Source: Betaproteobacteria bacterium
Lineage (GTDB): Bacteria > Pseudomonadota > Gammaproteobacteria > Burkholderiales > CAIKXV01
Assembly (NCBI GenBank): GCA_947458265.1
Contig: CANGYF010000003.1
Coordinates: 186,001 to 250,000 of the forward strand
Length of the DNA: 64,000 bases
Direction of reading: 5' to 3'
The position numbers and the translations under genes are program-made. The notes under the pieces were generated by a model. The model saw only the letters and a list, made by a program, of their open reading frames with translations. It was not told where the DNA came from and ran no database searches. Shown one piece after another: positions 35,426 to 43,817 of this stretch. The number at the start of each line of letters is the position of its first letter. Positions within the stretch are counted from its first letter, which is position 1.

Positions 35426-36577
35426 TCATGCCTTGCGCCAGACCACCCGGTTCACGTAGTCGGTGTAACCGAGGATGATGCGCAGCACCTTCTCGGACAC
35501 CGCCGGATGGTGGTAATCCGCCACCGGTGCCAGCGTGCGTGCCGGGCTGCCGCCGGGCTGGCCGCGCGACTGGGTCTCGAGCACCTTCAGTCCCTGCAGC
35601 ACGCGGTCGACATTCAGCCCGACCATCATCACCGCCGCCTCTTCCATCGCCTCCGGACGCTCGTGGGCCTCGCGCAGGTTCAGCGCCGGGAAGTCGAGGA
35701 TCGAAGACTCCTCGCTGATGGTGCCGCTGTCCGACAGCACCGCATGGGCATTGCGCTGCAGCTGCACATAGTCGAGGAAGCCGAACGGGGTGTGCAGTTC
35801 GACCAGCGGGTCGAGCGTGGCGGCGCGCGCGGCGAGCCGGTTGCGGGTGCGCGGATGGGTGCTGAAGATGATGCGCTGTCGGAACTTGCGCGCCAGCGCA
35901 TCGAGCATCGCCGCGATGCGCTCCAGCGCGGCCGGCGGATCGACGTTCTCCTCGCGGTGCAGGCTGACCACGAAGTATTCGCGGGCATGCAGCTCGAGCC
36001 GGGTCAACACGTCGGAGGCCTCGATGCGCGGCAGGTAGTGGTGCAGCACCTCGTGCATCGGGCTGCCTGTCTTGATCACCCGGTCGGGCGGCAGGCCTTC
36101 GCGCAGCAGGTATTCGCGCGCGATGTCGCTATAGGGCAGGTTGACGTCGGAGATGTGGTCGACGATGCGCCGGTTGAGCTCTTCCGGCACCCGTTCGTCG
36201 AAGCAGCGGTTGCCAGCCTCCATGTGGAAGACCGGGATCTTGCGCCGCTTGCAGGCGATCGCCGACAGGCAGCTGTTGGTATCGCCGAGGATCAGCACCG
36301 CGTCGGGCTTCTCGGCCTCGAGCACCGGGTCGACACGCATCAGGGTCTGGCCGATGGTATCGATCGCGGTGGAGCCAGGTGAAGCGGCAGCCAGGAAGTG
36401 GTCCGGACGTCGGATGCCGAGCTCTTCGAAGAAAACATCGTTGAGCGAGTAGTCGTAGTTCTGCCCGGTATGCACCAGCACCAGCTCGGTGGCCTGGTCG
36501 AGCCGCGCCAGAACCCGCGACAGGCGGATCAGTTCCGGCCGGGTGCCGACGATGGCCATCACCTTCAGTTTCTTCAT
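35426..36577 (-). CDS. fnlC: UDP-N-acetylglucosamine 2-epimerase family (FnlC/CapG type)
   Basis: A 383-residue epimerase of the WecB/CapG family. KVMAIVGTRPELIRLSRVL, LVHTGQNYDYSLND, LGDTNSCLSAI, HMEAGNRCFDERVPEE, and VLSDSGTISEES are the expected blocks. The pathway enzyme CapG/FnlC performs the last 2-epimerisation to UDP-L-FucNAc. Its order with fnlB- and fnlA-type genes supports this over UDP-ManNAc formation. The ATG overlaps the fnlB stop by one base (TGATG). The symbol is inferred from the gene set. Confidence 0.83.
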   Translation of the reverse strand: MKKLKVMAIVGTRPELIRLSRVLARLDQATELVLVHTGQNYDYSLNDVFFEELGIRRPDHFLAAASPGSTAIDTIGQTLMRVDPVLEAEKPDAVLILGDTNSCLSAIACKRRKIPVFHMEAGNRCFDERVPEELNRRIVDHISDVNLPYSDIAREYLLREGLPPDRVIKTGSPMHEVLHHYLPRIEASDVLTRLELHAREYFVVSLHREENVDPPAALERIAAMLDALARKFRQRIIFSTHPRTRNRLAARAATLDPLVELHTPFGFLDYVQLQRNAHAVLSDSGTISEESSILDFPALNLREAHERPEAMEEAAVMMVGLNVDRVLQGLKVLETQSRGQPGGSPARTLAPVADYHHPAVSEKVLRIILGYTDYVNRVVWRKA

Positions 36578-37728
36578 CAGACCGCCTCGGGGTAGGTGTC
36601 CGGCGCCGCGGGATCGAAGATCTCGTGCGACCAGAACAGGGTGAACAGCTCGCCCTGCCCGCTGTTCCGGATGTCGTGGGTGTGCAGCGTAGGCATGTCG
36701 ATGTACACCGGCGCATCGCCGCGCACCTCGAAGGCATGGGCATCGGTGGTGAACATCCGGCGCACCCGGATCGTCGCCTCGCCGCCGGCGACCAGGAAAC
36801 GCTCGACCTTGCGCCGGTGGAAATGGTTGCCGCGCACCACGCCGGGGTGGCTGGAAGACGCAAAGCACTGACCGCCATGGCCGGTCTTCACCGCCTCGAA
36901 CAGGTGGCCGCGCGCATCGCTGCGCAGCTCGATTCGCCCCGGGTAGTGCAGCGGGAAGCGGTACGAGCGCAGCGTGTTGAACAGGTCGAGGTCGAACGCG
37001 GTCTCGAACCGCGGCAGCGTGCCGTCGGCATAGGTCGCATGCATCGCCTGCAGCCGTGCGAGCGCCTCGCTGACCGGCATCCTGAGACCTTGGGGCGACA
37101 GCGGGCCACCGGTACCGGCGTCGATCGCCTCGAGCATCAGGTCGCAGGCCGACTGCGCATGCAGCAGTTCGACCTCGCCGTCGACGATGATCTTCGGCGT
37201 GTCGCCGGTGGCGAGCTGGTGGCAGAAGGTTGCCACCGCCGAGTTGTAGAACGGGCGCCCATGTTCGCCGAACAGGTGCGGGAAGCGGATATCGGTGTAG
37301 CGCGCGCCCGTGGTTGCAGCCCATTCGCCGAGGATGGCGTTGGCCTCGCGCTTCGAACGCCCGTAAGGCGTCAGCGACGCCGCCGGCACGGACGGATCGC
37401 GGCCATGGGTCGAGTTGGAGAACAGCAGGTGCAGCCAGTTGCGGCCTGCCGCGGTGGCCTGCAGTGCCTCGACCAGCAGGCGCGCCAGCCGTGGATTGCC
37501 GGCTTCGACCTCGGCGTCCGGGCCGCGGTTGACCCCGGCCAGGTGGACCACGACCTCGACGCCGGCCAGCGCGTCGCGCAGGCGTGCCGGATCGTCGAAG
37601 CAGGCATGGTCGACCACCACCGGCTCCGGCCAGCCGCGCATCCGGATCGCGCAGCGCAGGTGCCAGCCGAGGAACCCGGCACCGCCGGTGATCGCGACCC
37701 TGGCCCCAGCCGGTGCCGCCGGGTTCAC
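36577..37728 (-). CDS. fnlB: CapF/FnlB-type bifunctional reductase-epimerase (SDR plus cupin)
   Basis: A 383-residue protein. The N-terminal SDR has VAITGGAGFLGWHLRCAI, VVVHLAGVNRG and YGRSKREAN; the C-terminal part from about residue 270 is a cupin with HPGVVRGNHFHRRKVERF and HTHDIRNSG, holding the metal ligands. CapF/FnlB reduces and epimerises the 4-keto sugar made by CapE/FnlA on the way to UDP-L-FucNAc. The start is GTG, overlapping the stop of fnlA as GTGA. It lies between fnlA and fnlC types. Confidence 0.9.
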   Translation of the reverse strand: MNPAAPAGARVAITGGAGFLGWHLRCAIRMRGWPEPVVVDHACFDDPARLRDALAGVEVVVHLAGVNRGPDAEVEAGNPRLARLLVEALQATAAGRNWLHLLFSNSTHGRDPSVPAASLTPYGRSKREANAILGEWAATTGARYTDIRFPHLFGEHGRPFYNSAVATFCHQLATGDTPKIIVDGEVELLHAQSACDLMLEAIDAGTGGPLSPQGLRMPVSEALARLQAMHATYADGTLPRFETAFDLDLFNTLRSYRFPLHYPGRIELRSDARGHLFEAVKTGHGGQCFASSSHPGVVRGNHFHRRKVERFLVAGGEATIRVRRMFTTDAHAFEVRGDAPVYIDMPTLHTHDIRNSGQGELFTLFWSHEIFDPAAPDTYPEAV

Positions 37729-38870
37729 GTGGGCGACTTCCGCGGCCGACCGCGCGGCTTGCCGCCGCTAGGCCGCGCTGCCGTCTTCGCGCCCGGTTTC
37801 GTGCGGGTTGCCTTCCGCGCTGGCGCCTGGACGGGCCCGGCCGCGAGTTCGGCCTGCACCTCGGGCAGCGTCAGCAGTAGCGCCTTCACCTGCGCGACAT
37901 CCAGTCGCTCGGTGTTGTGCGACGTGTAGTCGTCGATGCCCGCTTCCTGCGTGTCGCCCTCGGTGAAGTACTTCGCATAGTCGAGGCCGCGGCCGTCCAT
38001 CGTCACCCGCCAGTAGTCGCCCATGTCCTGCGCGCGGCGCAGTTCTTCGCGGCTCGCCAGCGTCTCGTAGAGCTTCTCGCCGTGGCGCATGCCAATGCGG
38101 TGGATATCGGGCTCGATGCCGAACAGCTCGCCCAGCGCTGCTGCCAGCACGTCGACCGTGCAGGCGGGCGACTTCTTGATGAAGATATCGCCCGGTCGTG
38201 CATTGCCGAACGCGAACAGGATCAGGTCGATCGCACCCGACAGCGGCAGCAGGAAGCGGGTCATCGCCCCTTCGGTGATGGTCAGCGGCTTGCCTGCCCG
38301 CATCTGCGACATGAACAGCGGGATCACCGAGCCGCGCGAGTACATCACGTTGCCGTAGCGCACCGCGGCTACCGTGCAGCGGCTGCCGCTTTTGCCTGCG
38401 GCCAGGGCCTCGCGCGCGGCAGACTGGGCGACCTTCTCCATCAGCGCCTTGGTCATGCCCATCGCGTTGATCGGGTACACCGCCTTGTCGGTGGACAGGC
38501 ACACCACCTTCTTCACGCCGTTGGCCACCGCCGACTCGACCACGTTGTGGCTGCCGATGATGTTGGTGTAGACCGCCTGCATCGGGAAGAACTCGCAGGA
38601 AGGCACCTGCTTGAGCGCTGCGGCATGGAACACGTAGTCGGCGCCACGCATGGCCGCATCGACGCTGTCGCGGCTGCGCACGTCGCCGATGATGAACTGG
38701 ATCGACGGGTCGGCGAGCTCGACCCGCATCAGCTCCTGCTTCAGCTCGTCGCGGCTGAAGATGCGGATCTGCCCGACCTTCATCCGGCGCAGCCGTTCTA
38801 ATACTGCACGGCCGAACGAGCCTGTGCCGCCAGTGATCAGTACGGTCTTGCCGCGCAAGGAATCAGCCAT
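37725..38870 (-). CDS. fnlA: CapE/FnlA-type UDP-GlcNAc 4,6-dehydratase/5-epimerase with basic C-terminal tail
   Basis: A 381-residue SDR. It has ITGGTGSFGRAVLERL, SRDELKQELMRVEL, FHAAALKQVPSCEFFPM and CLSTDKAVYPINAMGMTKALMEKV, all close to CapE/FnlA. In this family the SDR Tyr is Met, as in WbpM-type enzymes. It forms UDP-2-acetamido-2,6-dideoxy-beta-L-arabino-hexos-4-ulose from UDP-GlcNAc; the same compound is made by PseB. The protein has about 35 more residues than usual: a Lys/Arg/Pro/Ala-rich tail with GGKPRGRPRKSPT, including the RGRP AT-hook core. The function of the tail is unknown. Confidence 0.9.
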   Translation of the reverse strand: MADSLRGKTVLITGGTGSFGRAVLERLRRMKVGQIRIFSRDELKQELMRVELADPSIQFIIGDVRSRDSVDAAMRGADYVFHAAALKQVPSCEFFPMQAVYTNIIGSHNVVESAVANGVKKVVCLSTDKAVYPINAMGMTKALMEKVAQSAAREALAAGKSGSRCTVAAVRYGNVMYSRGSVIPLFMSQMRAGKPLTITEGAMTRFLLPLSGAIDLILFAFGNARPGDIFIKKSPACTVDVLAAALGELFGIEPDIHRIGMRHGEKLYETLASREELRRAQDMGDYWRVTMDGRGLDYAKYFTEGDTQEAGIDDYTSHNTERLDVAQVKALLLTLPEVQAELAAGPVQAPARKATRTKPGAKTAARPSGGKPRGRPRKSPT

Positions 38871-38919
38871 GTTGCAACGAAGCCTGCAGGTAGGTCGGGG
38901 AGCGGCCGATTATTGGGGG

Positions 38920-40185
38920 TCAGCCCGGTTTGCGCAATTCGTCGATCCAGCGTTCGAGCTGGCGGAAGGCCTGCTCGCGGTCGAACTGGTCAAGGTAGCA
39001 GGCGCGTGCGCGTGCGCCGATCGCCTCGCGCTCGGCCTCGGGCAGGTTCGCCATCTGCAGCACGGCATCGGCCAGTGCCGCGGCGTCTTCCGCACCGCAC
39101 GCGATGCCCGCGCGCGCGCGCCGGATCACTTCCGCGCCTTCGCCGTTCAGTGCCGCGATTACCGGCCGGCCACAGGCCAGGTAGGACTGGATCTTGCCCG
39201 GGATGGTCAGGGCAAAGATGGGTTCATCGCGCAGCGTGACCAGCAGTGCATCGACGCGGGCGAACAGGTTCGGCATGTCCTGCATCGGCAGCGGGCCGAG
39301 CAGGTGGACCGTGCGTCCGAGGCCTCGCCGCTCGATCTCGTCCTGCACCCAGGGACGCATCCGACCGTCGCCGGCGACCACCCAGTGGATGTCGAGCCGG
39401 TCTCGCAGGCGCTCGGCGGCGGCCAGTATGGTCGGGAAGTCCTGCGCGACGCCGATGTTGCCGGCGAACAACACTTTGAAGCCCTCTGGCAGTACCGGTA
39501 GTAACGGTCGCACCGGCGCCTGCGTGGATGCGCCATTGCCGTGCACGGCAGCCTCGCGGTCGACCGGCTGGTACACCGATTCGGCCCAGCTCGGGAAATA
39601 GCGCAGCTGCCCGGCCCCCACGCCCTGCCGTTCGAGCGGCCCGAAGAACGCGCGCGACTGTGCCAGCACGCGGTCGCAACGCCGGTAGATCCAGCGCGTC
39701 AGCGCCTCGACAGGTCCGAGTGCCCAGCTTGCACGCAGGCCGCTGGCCGCGACCACGCTTTCCGGCCACAGGTCGAGGACCCAGAACAGGATCGGGGCAC
39801 CGGTCATCGCGCGGCATGCCGCCGCCGGGATGCCGACGGTCACGGGTGAAGGCTCGAATACGAAGATGGCGTCGTAGCGGCCGCGCGCCCGCAGCGCACC
39901 GATCGTCGAGGCAGTGAACGCGAAGGACAGGTAGTTCAGCATGAGGCGCCAGCCCGACGAATCGCCGCGCGAGACCATCGGCACCCGGATCACCGATGCG
40001 CCGAGCAGCCGCTCGCGCCACGGGCCGCGCAGAGCGCCATAGCCCGTGTGCCAGCGTCCGGCCGGATAGTTCGGCAGGCCGGTGAGCACGGTCACCTCAT
40101 GGCCGCGGGCGACCATCCCCTCGACCAGGTCGTTGATGCGGAAGTTCTCGGGGTGGAAGTACTGGGTGACGACCAGCAGATTCAT
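38920..40185 (-). CDS. wbuB: Glycosyltransferase family 4, WbuB-like
   Basis: A 421-residue GT4 enzyme with N-terminal VTQYFHPENFRINDLVEGMV and TGLPNYPAGRWHTGYG, typical of WbuB. The C-terminal half has LFAGNIGVAQDFPTILAAA, GRTVHLLGPLPMQDMPNLFA and IPGKIQSYLACGRPVIAA. WbuB transfers L-FucNAc in E. coli O26 and related strains; next to fnlABC that is the likely donor here. It heads the minus-strand block, with a 49-base gap to fnlA. The divergent pseC gene starts about 200 bases away. Confidence 0.85.
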   Translation of the reverse strand: MNLLVVTQYFHPENFRINDLVEGMVARGHEVTVLTGLPNYPAGRWHTGYGALRGPWRERLLGASVIRVPMVSRGDSSGWRLMLNYLSFAFTASTIGALRARGRYDAIFVFEPSPVTVGIPAAACRAMTGAPILFWVLDLWPESVVAASGLRASWALGPVEALTRWIYRRCDRVLAQSRAFFGPLERQGVGAGQLRYFPSWAESVYQPVDREAAVHGNGASTQAPVRPLLPVLPEGFKVLFAGNIGVAQDFPTILAAAERLRDRLDIHWVVAGDGRMRPWVQDEIERRGLGRTVHLLGPLPMQDMPNLFARVDALLVTLRDEPIFALTIPGKIQSYLACGRPVIAALNGEGAEVIRRARAGIACGAEDAAALADAVLQMANLPEAEREAIGARARACYLDQFDREQAFRQLERWIDELRKPG

Positions 40186-40388
40186 CAGGGCCCTGGCTGG
40201 GATGTCGGCATGCGCACCGATCAGGCCCGGCTATTGGAAAAGTGCGCTAGACTCAAAAATATGTTTGAAAACATGACACAGACCATGATGCGCGCGAGTC
40301 GATGCGCCCGATTCATGTCGATGCACCGGACCGGATCCGGTGGCGCCGGATGCCGCGCGGTCGGGTACCGAACGACAGTCTCCCGCCC
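40186..40388. other. Divergent intergenic region (wbuB-type / pseC)
   Basis: About 200 bases between the two large divergent operons. An AT-rich patch at 40231-40275 (for example TTGGAA at 40234 and AAAAATATG near 40255-40263) is the likely promoter area, but no clear -35/-10 pair is seen. A pseC frame open back to 40302 suggests ATG at 40350 as an alternative start. Confidence 0.4.
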
Positions 40389-41561
40389 ATGATCCCCTAT
40401 GGCCGGCAGTCGATCTCGGAAGAGGACATCGCGGCAGTTACTGCCGTGCTCCGGTCGGATTTTATCACCCAGGGGCCGGTCGTACCTGCGTTCGAAAAAG
40501 CGGTCGCGGCGTATGTCGGTGCGCAGCACGCCGTGGCGGTCAACAGCGCGACCAGCGCATTGCACATCGCGTGTCTCGCGCTCGATGTAGGCGCAGGCGA
40601 TGTGGTTTGGACCACGCCCGTCACGTTCGTGGCAAGCGCAAACTGTGCCGTCTATTGCGGCGCGAAGGTCGATTTCGTGGATATCGATCCACGCACGTAC
40701 ACGCTCTGTCCCGAGCGTCTGGCCGAGAAACTCGAAGCGGCGAAACGCACGGGCCAGTTGCCTAAAGTCGTCATTCCCGTCCATCTTGCCGGGCAATCTG
40801 CGGACATGAAGGCGATCCGCGAACTCGGCCAGCGCTACGGATTCCGGATCATCGAAGACGCCTCCCATGCCATTGGCGGGAGCTACCTCGGGCGCAAGGT
40901 CGGCGATTGCTCCTACAGCGACATCGTGGTGTTCAGCTTCCATCCCGTGAAGATCGTCACCACGGGTGAAGGCGGCATGGCGCTGACGAACGATGCGCAG
41001 ATTGCCAAGCGTATGGCGCGCCTGCGCAGCCATGGCATCACCCGCTACCCGGCCGAGATGGAGAATCCGCCGGACGGCTCCTGGTACTACGAACAGATAG
41101 AGCTTGGATTCAACTACCGGATGACCGACATACAGGCGGCGCTCGGCTTGAGCCAGATGGATCGGCTGGATGCATTTGTGGCTGCCCGGCACTCGATCTC
41201 GGCACGCTACGAGGAATGGCTGGCACCCCACGCGATCACTCGTCCCTGGCAGCATCCCGATACGCATTCGGCGCTGCATCTTTACATCGTCCGCGTGCCC
41301 CCCGGCAGCGCGTATGGCAGCCACCGCGAAGTCTTCGAGCGCCTGCGCGCCGACGGAATCGGCGTCAACCTGCACTACATTCCGGTCTATCGCCAGCCCT
41401 ACTACCGCCGCATGGGGTACGCAGTCACCGACTTCCCCAATTCGGAGCAGTACTACCGCGAAGCGATCAGCCTGCCGATCTTCCCGGGCCTGTCCGAGGC
41501 CGAGCAGTTGCAGGTGGTGCGTTGCCTGACCCGGCCCTCCGGCTATCAGACCCTGTTCTGA
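40389..41561 (+). CDS. pseC: UDP-4-amino-4,6-dideoxy-N-acetyl-beta-L-altrosamine transaminase (PseC)
   Basis: A 390-residue DegT-type PLP aminotransferase. MIPYGRQSISEEDIAAV at the start, SDFITQGPVVPAFEKAVA, DASHAIGG, FSFHPVKIVTTGEGG with the PLP Lys, and LHYIPVYRQPYYRRMGY are characteristic of PseC. It aminates C4 of the 4-keto sugar made by PseB. It is the first gene of the plus-strand cassette. The pseB gene normally just before it is absent; see the CapE-type gene on the opposite strand. Confidence 0.93.
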   Translation: MIPYGRQSISEEDIAAVTAVLRSDFITQGPVVPAFEKAVAAYVGAQHAVAVNSATSALHIACLALDVGAGDVVWTTPVTFVASANCAVYCGAKVDFVDIDPRTYTLCPERLAEKLEAAKRTGQLPKVVIPVHLAGQSADMKAIRELGQRYGFRIIEDASHAIGGSYLGRKVGDCSYSDIVVFSFHPVKIVTTGEGGMALTNDAQIAKRMARLRSHGITRYPAEMENPPDGSWYYEQIELGFNYRMTDIQAALGLSQMDRLDAFVAARHSISARYEEWLAPHAITRPWQHPDTHSALHLYIVRVPPGSAYGSHREVFERLRADGIGVNLHYIPVYRQPYYRRMGYAVTDFPNSEQYYREAISLPIFPGLSEAEQLQVVRCLTRPSGYQTLF

Positions 41562-41596
41562 CCTGCGTGCTCCGCTGGTCCTCCTGCAGGCTCCCC

Positions 41597-41965
41597 ATGA
41601 TTCAGTGCACCGTCCTCGACCTGCCCACGTTCAGCGATCCGCGTGGAGCTCTGACCGTGCTCGACCACGCGTTGCCGTTTGTGCCGGTGCGTACCTACTG
41701 GATCTACGGCGCGGACGGTCATACCCGCGGCGGGCACCGTCACAAGCTTTCGCGTCAGGCGCTGGTCGCGATTCAAGGCAGCGTCAGCGTGTTCATGAAT
41801 GACGGCATCGAGCATGGCGATATCGTGCTCGATTCGCCGGCGCGCTGCCTGCTGGTGGAGCCGCATCACTGGCACACGATGACATTCGGCCCGGGTTCGA
41901 TCCTGCTCGTGATGTCCTCGCAGCCCTACGACCGCGCAGACTATATCGACGAGCCCTATGACTGA
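41597..41965 (+). CDS. FdtA/QdtA-like dTDP-sugar 3,4-ketoisomerase (cupin)
   Basis: A 122-residue cupin. YWIYGADGHTRGGHRHKLSR and SPARCLLVEPHHWHTM match the RGxHxHK and WxxM pattern of FdtA/QdtA and WxcM-type sugar 3,4-ketoisomerases. These enzymes move the keto group of dTDP-4-keto-6-deoxyglucose from C4 to C3. The next gene is a matching aminotransferase, which overlaps it by 8 bases. The substrate could be the product of the rmlA/rmlB genes in the same locus. Confidence 0.85.
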   Translation: MIQCTVLDLPTFSDPRGALTVLDHALPFVPVRTYWIYGADGHTRGGHRHKLSRQALVAIQGSVSVFMNDGIEHGDIVLDSPARCLLVEPHHWHTMTFGPGSILLVMSSQPYDRADYIDEPYD

Positions 41966-43094
41966 GCCGGCTGCGGGCGCCGTGGCGCCCATCGAGTACG
42001 AACAACTGGCCCGCTCGAATGCGGGATTCATCGACGAAATGCAGGCGGCCGCGGCGCGCGTGATCCGTGGGGGCTGGTACGTGCTCGGCGAGGAAGTGCG
42101 CGCCTTCGAACAGGAATTCGCGGCCTGGGTCGGTGCCCGGCACTGCGTCGGCGTGGCCAACGGCCTCGACGCGCTGCAGTTGTCGTTCGAGGCGCTCGAC
42201 TTGCCGCGCGGGTCGGGCGTGCTGGTAGCTTCCAACAGCTATATTGCGACGATACTGGCGATCCTTCGAGCCGGACTGGTGCCGGTTCTGGTCGAGCCAG
42301 ACCCGGAAACGTTCAATACCGACCCGAAGCGCCTGCAGGCCGCGCTGGCGCCGGGCGTTCGGGCCCTCTGCGTCACCCATATGTTCGGCAAGGCCTGCCG
42401 AATGGACGCGATCGGCGATTTCGCGCGCGAGCATGGCCTGCGCGTGGTCGAGGATTGCGCCCAGTCGCACGGCGCGAAGCTGGGCGGACGCACCACGGGG
42501 ACTTTCGGTGATGCCGGTTGTTTCAGCTTCTATCCGACGAAGAACCTCGGTGCCCTGGGTGACGCCGGTGCCATCGTCACCGATGACGCGGCGCTTGCCG
42601 AGCGGCTGCGCCACACGCGCAACTACGGATCGCTGCAGAAGTACGTGAACGTCTATCCGGGTACCAACTCGCGGCTGGACGAGATACAGGCCGCCATGCT
42701 GCGGGTCAAGCTGCGGTCGCTCGATTCGATCACCGCACACAAGCGCATGCTCGCCGCGCGCTACTTCGATGCGCTTGGCCCGGTTTCGGCGACCGGCGCG
42801 CTGGTGCTGCCTCGGCAGCGTGCCGACGAGTTCGACGTCTTTCACATCTTCGGCATCCGGCATCGCCGTCGCGACGCGCTGCGCGAGCACCTTCTCGCGC
42901 GCGGGATACGCACCGAAATACACTACCCGATACCGCCCTACCGGCAGCAGGCGATGGCCGGTGTGCTGTCGGGCGACTGGCCCATCTCCGATGAACTGCA
43001 TGCGACCGAACTCAGCCTGCCGATTTCGATCGGCCACACGCCGGCGGAAGTCGACCGGGTCGCCGCCGCAGTGGCGGCCTTCGGTGCCGGCTGA
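41958..43094 (+). CDS. FdtB/QdtB-like dTDP-3-keto-6-deoxyhexose 3-aminotransferase
   Basis: A 378-residue DegT-family PLP enzyme. GWYVLGEEVRAFEQEFA, VANGLDALQLSFEAL, EDCAQSHGA, FYPTKNLGALGDAGAIV with the PLP Lys and NYGSLQKYVN...NSRLDEIQAAMLRVKL are the FdtB/VioA-like pattern. With the preceding ketoisomerase it would make a dTDP-3-amino-3,6-dideoxyhexose (Fuc3N or Qui3N). The expected N-acetyltransferase (FdtC/QdtC) is not recognisable next to it. Confidence 0.88.
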   Translation: MTEPAAGAVAPIEYEQLARSNAGFIDEMQAAAARVIRGGWYVLGEEVRAFEQEFAAWVGARHCVGVANGLDALQLSFEALDLPRGSGVLVASNSYIATILAILRAGLVPVLVEPDPETFNTDPKRLQAALAPGVRALCVTHMFGKACRMDAIGDFAREHGLRVVEDCAQSHGAKLGGRTTGTFGDAGCFSFYPTKNLGALGDAGAIVTDDAALAERLRHTRNYGSLQKYVNVYPGTNSRLDEIQAAMLRVKLRSLDSITAHKRMLAARYFDALGPVSATGALVLPRQRADEFDVFHIFGIRHRRRDALREHLLARGIRTEIHYPIPPYRQQAMAGVLSGDWPISDELHATELSLPISIGHTPAEVDRVAAAVAAFGAG

Positions 43095-43121
43095 GTCCGG
43101 CCGCCGGCCAGGGGGCGCTCG

Positions 43122-43817
43122 ATGAATGTCGCGGTGATTCCCGCGCGGGGCGGCAGCAAGCGAATTGCGCGCAAGAATGTCCGCGCGTTCGCGGGCCGGC
43201 CGCTGATCGAGCGCGCGATCGAGACGGCTCGCAGCAGCGGCTGCTTCGATTCGATTCTGGTATCCACCGACGACGCGCAGATCGCGTCGATCGCGAGCGC
43301 AGCGGGAGCACGGGTGCCCTTCATGCGCCCAGCCGAACTTTCGGACGACTTCACCGGCACGATCCCGGTGATACGGCATGCAGTGCAATGGCTGGTCGAG
43401 CACGACGAGGCGCCCGAGTTCGTTTGCTGCCTGTACCCGGCAGCAGTGCTGCTGGAGGCCGCTGCGCTGGCCGATGCGCTCGCGCTGATGCGCACCAGCG
43501 GCCGTGATTTCTGCTTCGGTGCGGTGGCCTACCCGCACCCGATCCAGCGCGCCCTCGTGATTGGGCACGATGGTACGGCCAGCATGCTGGATCCGGCCCA
43601 GGCGCAGCGCCGCACGCAGGACCTTCAACCGACGTTCCATGACGCCGGGCAGTTCTGCTGGGGGAGCGCCAGTGCGTTCCTGCGCGGCGGCTCTCCGCTG
43701 GTCGAGGGGGCCGCGGCGCTGGTGCTGTCCCGGTTGCGGGTGGTCGACATAGACACCGAGGAAGACTGGCAGCACGCCGAGGCGCTGTACGCGGCGCTGG
43801 GCGCCGCCGGGAAGTGA
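43122..43817 (+). CDS. pseF: Pseudaminic acid cytidylyltransferase
   Basis: A 231-residue CMP-nonulosonate synthetase beginning NVAVIPARGGSKRIARKN, with FAGRPLIERAIETA, VSTDDAQIA, TGTIPVIRHA, and GQFCWGSASAFL. It activates pseudaminic acid as CMP-Pse. Pathway context (pseC, G, H, I) supports the assignment over neuA. It ends overlapping the GTG of pseG. Confidence 0.92.
   Translation: MNVAVIPARGGSKRIARKNVRAFAGRPLIERAIETARSSGCFDSILVSTDDAQIASIASAAGARVPFMRPAELSDDFTGTIPVIRHAVQWLVEHDEAPEFVCCLYPAAVLLEAAALADALALMRTSGRDFCFGAVAYPHPIQRALVIGHDGTASMLDPAQAQRRTQDLQPTFHDAGQFCWGSASAFLRGGSPLVEGAAALVLSRLRVVDIDTEEDWQHAEALYAALGAAGK

Noticed and set aside
41793-43775. A 660-codon minus-strand open frame opposite fdtB and pseF
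   Set aside because: No family features and the opposite strand is fully explained by known enzymes.
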